From positions 1 through 5,617 of the forward strand of contig CABSAH010000109.1 of assembly GCA_902475645.1 (NCBI GenBank): a stretch of 5,617 nucleotides of DNA, in the 5' to 3' direction. Below, piece by piece: positions 1-5,617 of the stretch (position 1 is its first letter; the number at the start of each line of letters is the position of its first letter). Both the position numbers and the translations under genes were made by a program. The notes under the pieces are model-generated. The model saw only the letters and a list, made by a program, of their open reading frames with translations. It was not told where the DNA came from and did no database searches. The DNA is from an uncultured Christensenellaceae bacterium. GTDB taxonomy: Bacteria; Bacillota; Clostridia; Christensenellales; CAG-138.

Positions 1-1
1 T

Positions 2-934
2 ATGGAAATAAGCGACCGCGTTGCGGTGCTTAGAAAGGGCGAATACATAGGCGAGATTGAAACGAGCCGAACCGACCCGCAGATGCTTACGGACATGATG
101 GTTGGCAAGGCCACGCTTTTGAATATAGATCGGCCGGAGCCGGAGGCGCAGAAGGAGCGGCTGGTTGTAAAGAACCTTACCGTAAAGGATGCGGACGGCG
201 TGAAGAAGCTTTCAAACGTAAGCTTCACGGCGTATGGCGGCGAAATACTGGGCATTGCGGGCATATCCGGCAGCGGGCAAAGGGAGCTGCTTGAAGCCAT
301 TGCGGGCTTGCAGAAGCCGGAGGAGGGCTCCAGCATAATGTTCATTCCGCCGGATAAGGAAGCGGCGGAGCTTGTTGGGCGCGACCCGGAGGATATATAC
401 AAAAGCGGCGTAGGGCTTGCGTTCGTGCCGGAGGATAGGTTCGGCATGGGCCTGGTGGGCAGCATGGATTTGGTGGACAACATAATGCTTAGGAGCTACA
501 AGGCAGGCAAGTCCCCCATTGCGGACAGGAAGCACCCGCGCGAGCGCGCCGCCAAAATAGTTGATGAGCTTGAGGTTGTTACCCCCAACCTGAATACGCC
601 GCTGAGACGGCTGAGCGGCGGCAACGTGCAGAAGATACTTGTCGGGCGCGAAATTGCGGCGGAGCCTTCGCTGCTTATGACGGCCTATGCCGTGCGCGGG
701 CTGGACATAAACACATCGTACACAATATATCGCCTGCTTAACGAGCAGAAGGCAAAGGGCGCGGCGGTAATGTACGTTGGCGAGGATTTGGACGTTTTGC
801 TTGAGCTTTGCGACAGGATAGTTGTGCTGTGCGCGGGGCAGGTGAGCGGAATAGTGAACGGACGCGGCGCAAAGAAGGAAGAAGTGGGTCTGCTGATGAC
901 AAGGCTCAGCGGAAAGGAGAACGCAGATGAGTAA
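2..934 (+). CDS. Nucleoside/sugar ABC importer ATPase, C-terminal part (5' partial)
   Basis: This is the ATP-binding subunit of a BMP-linked (YufO/NupO-like) importer, acting at the inner face of the membrane. The first codon is ATG, but the opening EISDRVAVLRKG matches the segment after the H-loop of the first ATPase domain. The real start and about 200 residues therefore lie upstream, since the family is about 500 residues long. Residues 1-40 finish domain 1, ending in the typical MMVG. Residues 53-300 are domain 2, with a Walker A-like GISGSGQR (87-94), VPEDR (142-146), signature LSGGNVQK (204-211) and RGLD (232-235). Domain 2 looks catalytically dead: Walker A Lys is Q93, the Walker B acidic pair is A228-Y229, and the H-loop His is absent (YVGEDLD, 258-264). 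Degenerate second domains are usual in this family. The last 8 bases overlap the first permease gene. The substrate is inferred from family; simple sugars remain possible. Confidence 0.93.
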   Translation: MEISDRVAVLRKGEYIGEIETSRTDPQMLTDMMVGKATLLNIDRPEPEAQKERLVVKNLTVKDADGVKKLSNVSFTAYGGEILGIAGISGSGQRELLEAIAGLQKPEEGSSIMFIPPDKEAAELVGRDPEDIYKSGVGLAFVPEDRFGMGLVGSMDLVDNIMLRSYKAGKSPIADRKHPRERAAKIVDELEVVTPNLNTPLRRLSGGNVQKILVGREIAAEPSLLMTAYAVRGLDINTSYTIYRLLNEQKAKGAAVMYVGEDLDVLLELCDRIVVLCAGQVSGIVNGRGAKKEEVGLLMTRLSGKENADE

Positions 935-2036
935 AGCAAAAAAGCGCGAGCCGCTTATGCATATAACCAAGCGCGGCATATTGCCGCTTTGGCACAATTT
1001 GGCAATACGCGCAATCGGCCTTGCGGCGGCGCTGGTGCTGTGCGCGATTGTGCTTTATGCCCTTACCGACCTTAACCCCCTAAAGATATACGGCGCAATG
1101 TTCAAGGGCGCGTTCGGCTCCGCCAAGCGCACATGGACAACCATAAGGGAAATAATGATGCTGCTGTGCATAGGCGTTGGCCTTGCGCCCGCGTTTAAGA
1201 TGCGCTTTTGGAACATTGGCGGCGAAGGTCAGGTATTGGTGGGCGGCGTTGTAACAGCGGCGTGCATGATTTACCTTGCGCCCAAAATGCCGCTTGTGCC
1301 AATGCTTTTGATAATGCTTGTGCTCAGCGCGCTTGCGGGCGCAATATGGGGCTTTTTCCCCGCCGTTTTCAAGGCGCGCTGGAACACGAACGAAACGCTT
1401 TTCACGCTTATGATGAACTACATCGCGCTTCAGCTAACGTCGTTCTGCGTATCCAAGTGGGAGAATCCCTACGGCTCAAACACCGTGGGCATTATAAACC
1501 CCGCAACCAACGCGGGCTGGTTCCCAAGCATTTTCGGGCAGCAATATATGCTAAACGTAATAATCGTGGTGCTTATAGCCGTTGCAATGTATCTTTATTT
1601 AAGGTACAGCAAGCAGGGCTTTGAAATTGCCGTTGTGGGCGAAAGCATGAACACCGCGCGCTACGCCGCAATAAACGTTAAGCGCGTTATAATCCGCACC
1701 GTTATGATATCCGGCGCAATATGCGGCATAGCGGGCTTCATAGCCGTTGCGGGCGCGGGGCACACAATTTCAACAAGCACTGCCGGCGGGCGCGGCTTTA
1801 CGGCAATAATAGTCGCGTGGCTTTCCAAATTCAATTCGTTCATAATGCTCGGCGTATCAACGCTGCTGGTATTCCTCCAGCGCGGCGCGCGCGAAATAGC
1901 CTCCCAATTTGACCTTAACGATTTTGTGTCCGAAATGATAAAGGGCATGATACTGTTCTTCATACTGGGCAGCGAATTCTTCATCAATTTCAAAGTGCAT
2001 TTCCGCACCGCGCGAAAGGAGACTGAAAATAAATGA
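927..2036 (+). CDS. ABC importer permease, BMP-linked nucleoside family (YufP/NupP-like)
   Basis: This is a 369-residue integral membrane permease of the BPD_transp_2 family, forming half of the transport channel. The charged N-terminus (1-20) is cytoplasmic. Hydrophobic segments lie near residues 26-46, 75-90, 102-117, 122-147, 158-175, 207-226, 255-276, 289-318 and 336-354. Family motifs are WNIGGEGQ (95-102), NETLFTLMMNYIA (155-167), VGESMNTARYAAINV (237-251) and GRGFTAIIVAWL (288-299). The start is well supported: AAGGAG at 914-919 lies 7 bases before the ATG, which overlaps the end of the ATPase gene by 8 bases, suggesting translational coupling. Length fits the family. The partner permease follows with an ATGA overlap. 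Nucleoside specificity is inferred from family and gene order, not from a substrate-site residue. Confidence 0.93.
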   Translation: MSKAKKREPLMHITKRGILPLWHNLAIRAIGLAAALVLCAIVLYALTDLNPLKIYGAMFKGAFGSAKRTWTTIREIMMLLCIGVGLAPAFKMRFWNIGGEGQVLVGGVVTAACMIYLAPKMPLVPMLLIMLVLSALAGAIWGFFPAVFKARWNTNETLFTLMMNYIALQLTSFCVSKWENPYGSNTVGIINPATNAGWFPSIFGQQYMLNVIIVVLIAVAMYLYLRYSKQGFEIAVVGESMNTARYAAINVKRVIIRTVMISGAICGIAGFIAVAGAGHTISTSTAGGRGFTAIIVAWLSKFNSFIMLGVSTLLVFLQRGAREIASQFDLNDFVSEMIKGMILFFILGSEFFINFKVHFRTARKETENK

Positions 2037-3019
2037 GCCAGATTGTTTCCCTGTTTCAGGCGGCCGTATATTTCGGCACGGTAATACTTTTCGGCGCAGT
2101 GGGCGAAATACTTGCCGAAAAAAGCGGCAATCTTAACCTTGGCGTGCCGGGCATAATGTACATGGGCGGCATTGCGGGGCTTATAGCCGCGTTCCTGTAT
2201 GAAAACGGAACGGCCAACCCCATACCCGCCGTGGCGGTTATTATAACGCTTGCGGCGGCATTCGCAATGTCCATGATAGGCGGGCTTATATATTCCGTTT
2301 TAACAATATCCTTAAGGGCAAACCAAAACGTTGCCGGCCTTACGCTTACCATATTCGGCAGCGGCTTTGCCAACCTTTTCGGCGGCACGCTGAACAAAAT
2401 GGCGGGCGGCGCGGGGCAGATATCCGTTGCCTTCACAAGCGGCGTTTACCGCACGAAGATACCGTTTTTATCGGACAGCACGGGCTTTTTGGGCGAAATG
2501 CTGTTCTTCTACGGCTTCCTTGCCTACGTTGCGATTATTATTGCCGTTGCGGTAACGTGGTTCCTTAACCGCACAAGCGTTGGCCTTAATCTCAGGGCCG
2601 TGGGCGAAAACCCCGCAACGGCGGACGCTGCGGGCATAAACGTTACCAAGTATAAATACGTTGCAACCTGCGTTGGCGCGGGCATATCGGGCTTAGGCGG
2701 GCTTTATTACACAATGGATTATATTAAGGGCACCTGGGCTACCGACGCCAGCATAGAAAAGCTGGGCTGGCTTGCGGTTGCGCTTGTTATATTCGCAACG
2801 TGGAAGCCCAACCGCGCAATTTGGGGCGCGTATCTGTTCGGGCTTTTGAGCTGGGTATATTATTACCTGCCCGGGCTTACCCGCTCAAGTCAGGAGATAT
2901 TCAAAATGCTGCCCTATGCGGTAACGCTGCTGGTGCTTATTGTGGTTTCGCTCCGCCGCAGCAAGGAAAGCCAGCCGCCCGCATCGCTGGGCTTGGCGTA
3001 TTTCAGGGAGGACAGATAG
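2033..3019 (+). CDS. ABC importer permease, BMP-linked nucleoside family (YufQ/NupQ-like)
   Basis: This is the second membrane permease, 328 residues, expected to pair with the preceding one in a heterodimeric channel. Motifs are EKSGNLNLGVPGIM (29-42), LRANQNVAGLTLTIFGSG (94-111), RAVGENPATADAAGINV (188-204), GLGGLYYTM (220-228) and GWLAVALVIFATWKPNRA (245-262), all typical of the YufQ branch. Hydrophobic segments fall near 8-26, 39-56, 64-92, 100-117, 156-177, 208-227, 245-256, 262-279 and 291-306, ending in a basic cytoplasmic tail (RRSKE). The ATG shares an ATGA overlap with the stop of the previous gene, and AAAGGAG at 2015-2021 lies 11 bases upstream. No truncation or frameshift is seen. 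It probably shares one transcript with its neighbours; no promoter is visible within the transporter genes. Confidence 0.93.
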   Translation: MSQIVSLFQAAVYFGTVILFGAVGEILAEKSGNLNLGVPGIMYMGGIAGLIAAFLYENGTANPIPAVAVIITLAAAFAMSMIGGLIYSVLTISLRANQNVAGLTLTIFGSGFANLFGGTLNKMAGGAGQISVAFTSGVYRTKIPFLSDSTGFLGEMLFFYGFLAYVAIIIAVAVTWFLNRTSVGLNLRAVGENPATADAAGINVTKYKYVATCVGAGISGLGGLYYTMDYIKGTWATDASIEKLGWLAVALVIFATWKPNRAIWGAYLFGLLSWVYYYLPGLTRSSQEIFKMLPYAVTLLVLIVVSLRRSKESQPPASLGLAYFREDR

Positions 3020-3025
3020 CGAGGC

Positions 3026-3700
3026 ATGGCGCAGATAATGCCCTTTAACGGCTTTACGGCGGATGGGTACCGCTTTTTGATGGAGCTGGAATTCAATAAC
3101 GAAAAGGCGTTTGTGGACGCGAACAGGCAGCGGTATTACGACGGCGTACGCGACCCCATGCGCGCCCTTACAACGGAGCTTAGCCAAACGGCGCTTGATA
3201 TAGACCCGCTGTTCAATACCAACATTACGGGCGCCGTTTCCCGCCTTAACAGGGATACGCGCTTCAGCGCGAACAAGCTGCCCTACCGCAGCCATGCGTG
3301 GCTGTGCTTTAAGCACCGCGGCGTACCAACGGGCGAATGCTTCGGCATATATTTTGAAATACAGCCCGCAGGCTACGGGTACGGCGTTGGGATATACGCC
3401 CCCAATACGGAGCTTATGGCGGCGTTCCGCGCGCGCATACAGGCCAAGCCCGCCGCGTTTTTGAAATATGCCCGCGCCGTTGAAAACGCCGGAATGCATC
3501 TTGAAGGCGAAATGTTCAAGCGGGATAGGTTTAAGGACGCGGACGAGCGGCTGAAGCCCTACCTTAACCGCAAAAGCCTTGGGTGGAGCTTCTTTTGCCC
3601 AAGCGTAAAGCGCACGCTTGAAGCGGAGCTTAAGGACGACCTTATTGCGGCGTTCAATACAATAAAGCCGCTGTACAGGCTGCTGTGCGGCCTTGAATAA
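3026..3700 (+). CDS. DUF2461 family protein, function unknown
   Basis: This is a 224-residue soluble protein with no signal peptide or membrane segment. It matches the DUF2461 (TIGR02453-type) family in length and motifs: FNNEKAFVDANRQRY (23-37, usually FNNNRAWFEAHK or similar), the family core SRLNRDTRFSANKLPY (72-87), FGIYFEIQP (106-114), a Gly/Tyr-rich GYGYGVGIYAP (116-126), and a C-terminal YLNRKSLGWSFF (179-190). No biochemical role is established for the family to my knowledge. It begins 6 bases after the permease stop, so it is probably last in the transporter operon. The start is less certain: GGGAGGA at 3006-3012 lies 13 bases before this ATG, which is long. An ATG at 3038 (Met5) is possible, as family members often begin close to the PFNGFT motif. 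Confidence 0.85.
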   Translation: MAQIMPFNGFTADGYRFLMELEFNNEKAFVDANRQRYYDGVRDPMRALTTELSQTALDIDPLFNTNITGAVSRLNRDTRFSANKLPYRSHAWLCFKHRGVPTGECFGIYFEIQPAGYGYGVGIYAPNTELMAAFRARIQAKPAAFLKYARAVENAGMHLEGEMFKRDRFKDADERLKPYLNRKSLGWSFFCPSVKRTLEAELKDDLIAAFNTIKPLYRLLCGLE

Positions 3701-3708
3701 AAATATAC

Positions 3709-3734
3709 GGGCGGGCTGCTTCCCCGCCTTTTTT
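3709..3734 (+). terminator. Rho-independent terminator after the transporter operon
   Basis: GGCGGG (3710-3715) pairs with CCCGCC (3723-3728) around a 7-base loop. The stem can extend by one G-U pair at 3709/3729, and six Ts (3729-3734) follow. It lies 9 bases after the DUF2461 stop codon, where the end of the operon is expected. Because it sits just before the next gene's ribosome binding site, it could also act as an attenuator on read-through into the mutase. Confidence 0.75.
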
Positions 3735-3736
3735 AC

Positions 3737-3742
3737 GGGAGG
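3737..3742 (+). promoter_or_regulatory. Ribosome binding site of the phosphohexomutase gene
   Basis: GGGAGG lies 5 bases before the ATG at 3748 and fixes that start. It sits only two bases after the terminator T-tract. CTTCCC at 3719-3724, in the terminator loop and stem, can also pair with it (five Watson-Crick pairs and one G-U), an arrangement mutually exclusive with the terminator hairpin. Confidence 0.8.
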
Positions 3743-3747
3743 AAATT

Positions 3748-5250
3748 ATGCAGCTTATAAAATTGCAGAACGGCAGCGACATTCGCGGCGTTGCCATTGA
3801 AACCGAGGGCGGCAAAGGCGTTGACCTTACCCCTGCCGCGGCATACGCAATAGGCCGTGCGTTCGCGCGCGTGCTTAGGGCAAAGCTGAACCGGCAGGAT
3901 ATAAGCGTGTGCATGGGGCGCGATTCCCGCCTTTCGGGCGAAGCGCTCTGCGCGGCGCTGGGCGCGGGGCTTTATGCGGAGGGCGCGCGCGTTTTTGACG
4001 CGGGTCTTGCTACCACGCCCGCCATGTTCATGGCAACGGTTACGGAGGGCTTTATGTTCGACGGCTCCGTTATGGCCACGGCAAGCCATTTGCCCTATGA
4101 GCGCAACGGCTTTAAGTTTTTTACGGCCAAGGGCGGCTTTGAAAAGGCGGATATAAAAGAAATACTCACCACGGCGGAAACGCTTTATGCGGAAGGCGTG
4201 AATACGGCCTTTGCCGCGGAAAAAATAGACTTTATGAGCGTATACGCGGCGCAGCTCGTCAGCGCCATACGCCGCGGCACGGGTAAGGAACGCCCGCTTG
4301 AAGGCATGCGCATAATAATAGACGCGGGCAACGGCGCGGGAGGCTTTTTTGAAAAGGATGTGCTTGTACCCTTGGGCGCGAACACGGCGGGCAGCCTTTT
4401 TACCGAGCCGGACGGACGCTTCCCCAACCATGCGCCCAATCCGGAGGACGAGCGCGCAATGGCGTATATAATCAACGGCGTAAGGGAAACGAACGCCGAT
4501 TTGGGCATTATATTCGATACCGATGCGGACCGCGCGGGCGCGGTTTTAAGCGACGGGCAGGAGCTTAACCGCAACAGGCTTATAGCCATGATAGCGGCGA
4601 TAGAGCTTAGGGAGCATCCCGGCACGACCATAGTTACCGACTCCATCACCTCCACCGGCCTTGCCGAATTCATAGCGGCGCACGGCGGCATACACCGCCG
4701 CTTCATGCGCGGCTACCGCAACGTTATAAACGAGGCCATACGCCTGAACGCGGCGGGGCAGGACGCGCAGGTTGCAATGGAAACAAGCGGACACGGCGCG
4801 CTGAAGGAAAACTATTTTCTTGACGATGGGGCGTATCTTATGGTGAAGCTACTGATAGAGCTTTCCCGCGCAAGGGACAGGGGCGAAAGCCTTGGCGCAA
4901 TGATAGCCGACATTCGCGAGCCCAAGGAGGCGCGCGAATACCGCATGGCGCTGAACATAGAGGACTTTAAGCCCTACGGCGAAAAGGTAATCGCCGCGCT
5001 GACCGACTGGGCGAAAAATCAGGACGGCATAAGCCTTGCAAGCGACAATTTTGAGGGCGTTCGCGTGAACTTCTCCCCCGCGCGTGGCGACGGCTGGTGC
5101 CTGCTCCGAATGTCCCTGCACGAGCCACTCATGCCGCTGAACATAGAAAGCGACGCCGAGGGCGGTGCAGCCGCCATAGCAAGCGAGCTCTACCCCGTGC
5201 TGAAGCCCTTCGATAAGCTGGATACGGCAAGGCTGAAGGAGAATGTGTAA
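3748..5250 (+). CDS. Phosphohexomutase, phosphoglucomutase/phosphomannomutase family (plant-like branch)
   Basis: This is a complete 500-residue cytoplasmic alpha-D-phosphohexomutase, which moves phosphate between C1 and C6 (or C5 of pentoses) of a sugar through a phosphoserine. Domain I (about 7-145) has GRDSRLSGE (57-65) and the active-site loop TASHLPYERNGFKF (111-124), with Ser113 the likely phosphoserine. Domain II carries the metal loop FDTDADR (256-262; Asp257, Asp259, Asp261). Domain III has RGYRNVIN (321-328) and the sugar-binding loop ETSGHGALKENYF (345-357). Domain IV contains the phosphate-site segment LRMSLHEPLMPLNIES (453-468). FDTDADR instead of FDGDGDR, and ETSGHGALKEN, place it by recollection with plant-plastid-like and clostridial homologues rather than classic ManB or PgcA. 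The sequence does not settle the substrate: glucose, mannose, glucosamine or pentose phosphate are possible. The start is fixed by GGGAGG 5 bases upstream. No convincing promoter is seen in the 47-base gap, so transcription may start inside the DUF2461 gene or come by read-through. Confidence 0.92.
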   Translation: MQLIKLQNGSDIRGVAIETEGGKGVDLTPAAAYAIGRAFARVLRAKLNRQDISVCMGRDSRLSGEALCAALGAGLYAEGARVFDAGLATTPAMFMATVTEGFMFDGSVMATASHLPYERNGFKFFTAKGGFEKADIKEILTTAETLYAEGVNTAFAAEKIDFMSVYAAQLVSAIRRGTGKERPLEGMRIIIDAGNGAGGFFEKDVLVPLGANTAGSLFTEPDGRFPNHAPNPEDERAMAYIINGVRETNADLGIIFDTDADRAGAVLSDGQELNRNRLIAMIAAIELREHPGTTIVTDSITSTGLAEFIAAHGGIHRRFMRGYRNVINEAIRLNAAGQDAQVAMETSGHGALKENYFLDDGAYLMVKLLIELSRARDRGESLGAMIADIREPKEAREYRMALNIEDFKPYGEKVIAALTDWAKNQDGISLASDNFEGVRVNFSPARGDGWCLLRMSLHEPLMPLNIESDAEGGAAAIASELYPVLKPFDKLDTARLKENV

Positions 5251-5264
5251 TAATTAGGAATTAA

Positions 5265-5305
5265 GAGGGGTAAACGGGGCGTTAATGGTTTTCCGTCAAC
5301 CCCTC
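5265..5305 (+). repeat. Imperfect inverted repeat after the mutase gene
   Basis: GAGGGGT (5265-5271) is the exact reverse complement of ACCCCTC (5299-5305), and ACGG (5274-5277) pairs with CCGT (5293-5296) inside it. The right arm runs into the start of repeat copy A. A competing inner hairpin, 5281-5288 with 5293-5300 around TTTT, is also possible. There is no T-tract directly after it, so it is not a typical terminator. GAGGGG may be a degenerate reversed end of the same repeat family. Confidence 0.5.
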
Positions 5306-5348
5306 AGTCGCCTTGCGGCGACAGCTCCCCGTTCGGGGAGCCTTTTGG
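5301..5348 (+). repeat. Two-hairpin palindromic repeat, copy A
   Basis: The copy begins CCCTCA and ends CCTTTTGG. Stem 1 is GTCGCC/GGCGAC (5307-5312 and 5317-5322) with loop TTGC. Stem 2 is GCTCCCC/GGGGAGC (5324-5330 and 5335-5341) with loop GTTC. It has the same layout as copies B and D in this orientation and copy C reversed. It resembles non-coding repeats that I recall being scattered through Clostridia genomes. Confidence 0.85.
5324..5346 (+). terminator. Probable terminator of the mutase gene, within repeat copy A
   Basis: A perfect 7-bp GC-rich stem (GCTCCCC/GGGGAGC, 4-base loop) is followed by CTTTT. It is the first strong hairpin plus T-run after the mutase stop, 73 bases downstream. 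The T-run is only four bases, so termination may be partial; the similar hairpin in copy B (5384-5407, 8-bp stem, then CTTTT) would back it up. Confidence 0.5.
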
Positions 5349-5351
5349 ACT

Positions 5352-5409
5352 CCCTCAGAAAATTCGCTTACAGCGAATTTCCAGCTCCCTCTAAGAGGGA
5401 GCCTTTTGG
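5352..5409 (+). repeat. Two-hairpin palindromic repeat, copy B
   Basis: The copy begins CCCTCAG 51 bases after the same motif in copy A, so A and B are in tandem. Stem 1 is AAATTCGC/GCGAATTT (5360-5367 and 5373-5380, loop TTACA), unrelated in sequence to stem 1 of copy A but equally well paired. Stem 2 is GCTCCCTC/GAGGGAGC (5384-5391 and 5395-5402, loop TAA), followed by CTTTTGG. Confidence 0.85.
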
Positions 5410-5428
5410 TACAGTATAAACTCGAAAT

Positions 5429-5483
5429 CCAAAAGCCTCCCTGTCGAGGGAGGTGGCTTTTGCGAAGCAAAAGGCAGAGGGAG
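5429..5483 (-). repeat. Two-hairpin palindromic repeat, copy C (reversed)
   Basis: Read on the minus strand, it begins CTCCCTCTG and ends GGCTTTTGG. On plus coordinates, stem 1 is CTTTTGC/GCAAAAG (5457-5463 and 5467-5473, loop GAA) and stem 2 is CCTCCCT/AGGGAGG (5436-5442 and 5447-5453, loop GTCG). It faces copy B end to end across a 19-base AT-rich spacer (5410-5428), making a larger inverted repeat. Confidence 0.8.
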
Positions 5484-5490
5484 TTAAAAT

Positions 5491-5516
5491 AAGCCGCGTC
5501 AAAAGGGGAGCGGCTT
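5491..5516 (+). repeat. Inverted repeat between copies C and D
   Basis: AAGCCGC (5491-5497) is the exact reverse complement of GCGGCTT (5510-5516), with a 12-base loop. The left arm can alternatively pair with GCGGTTT (5528-5534, one G-U pair), which leads into TTTTTT (5532-5537). The second fold would give a hairpin with a T-rich end but a 30-base loop. It is not a clear terminator, and its function is unknown. Confidence 0.45.
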
Positions 5517-5545
5517 GGAGGTGGATTGCGGTTTTTTACTGTTCC

Positions 5546-5601
5546 CCCTCAGTCACGGCTTGCGCCGTGCCAGCTCCCCCGCGAGCGGTGGAGCCTTTTG
5601 G
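5546..5601 (+). repeat. Two-hairpin palindromic repeat, copy D
   Basis: The copy begins CCCTCAGTC and ends CCTTTTGG. Stem 1 is CACGGC/GCCGTG (5554-5559 and 5564-5569) with the same TTGC loop as copy A. Stem 2 is weaker: GCTCC/GGAGC (5573-5577 and 5590-5594), a C-T mismatch, then CCG/CGG (5579-5581 and 5586-5588). Only 16 bases of window remain after it, so the repeat cluster may continue to the right. Confidence 0.83.
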
Positions 5602-5617
5602 CATCTGCAACCACAAC

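Noticed and set aside
2..4. ATG at the window edge as the true start of the ATPase gene
   Set aside because: The residues after it match the end of the first ATPase domain, so the Met is internal and the gene is cut by the window.
212..997. Long minus-strand open frame (261 codons) opposite the ATPase gene
   Set aside because: The plus strand carries clear ABC ATPase motifs. The antisense product has no recognisable domain and no ribosome site was identified for it; codon bias of the real gene keeps the frame open.
3733..4431. Long minus-strand open frame (232 codons) opposite the mutase gene
   Set aside because: Its product is Arg/Ala-rich without recognisable motifs, and it lies opposite conserved mutase domain I and II sequence.
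5410..5428. Promoter in the spacer between copies B and C (TATAAA on plus, TATACT on minus)
   Set aside because: No -35 hexamer is found at a suitable distance on either strand, and no gene follows within the window.
5282..5470. Minus-strand open frame of 62 codons
   Set aside because: It runs through repeat copies A, B and part of C. Its codons come from hairpin arms, and I recognise no family in the product. It is a by-product of the repeats.
5301..5601. CRISPR array
   Set aside because: Repeats differ in sequence and orientation, are internally palindromic twice over, and lack uniform spacers. No cas genes are present.
5525..5617. Plus-strand frame from TTG, open to the window edge, after GGAGGTGG
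   Set aside because: The ribosome-site-like GGAGG is too close to the TTG, and the frame then reads straight through repeat copy D, giving a low-complexity Pro/Arg-rich product.

Overview
The window looks like chromosome of a moderately GC-rich Clostridia-type Firmicute. The evidence is strong AAAGGAG or GGGAGG ribosome binding sites, protein families common in that group, and a cluster of two-hairpin repeats ending in CCTTTTGG, of a kind I recall as frequent in gut Clostridia. The genus cannot be told from this sequence. Codon use is similar across all genes, with much ATA for Ile, CTT for Leu and GCG/GGC, so there is no sign of recent transfer.

Positions 2-3019 hold the end of an ABC importer operon: the C-terminal part of a two-domain ATPase (cut by the window edge) and two membrane permeases. 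They are joined by overlaps of 8 and 4 bases. Permease motifs and gene order match the basic membrane protein (BMP)-linked nucleoside importer family (B. subtilis YufNOPQ/NupNOPQ type). The lipoprotein binding protein is not in the window and probably lies upstream. A DUF2461 gene of unknown function (3026-3700) follows 6 bases later and closes the operon at a Rho-independent terminator (3709-3734).

The ribosome binding site of a 500-residue phosphohexomutase (3748-5250) lies two bases after the terminator's T-tract. The enzyme resembles the plant-type phosphoglucomutase/phosphomannomutase branch, with FDTDADR and ETSGHGALKEN motifs. A possible link is that imported nucleosides are split to pentose-1-phosphate and a mutase of this superfamily feeds the sugar into central metabolism. 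That is a hypothesis only.

Positions 5251-5617 contain no credible gene. They hold four copies (A, B, D forward; C reverse) of a roughly 50-base two-hairpin repeat, plus further inverted repeats between them. Stem sequences differ between copies while pairing is kept, so structure seems to be what is conserved. The second hairpin of copies A and B, followed by CTTTT, could terminate the mutase transcript. I see no defence system, CRISPR array, tRNA, rRNA or transposase.
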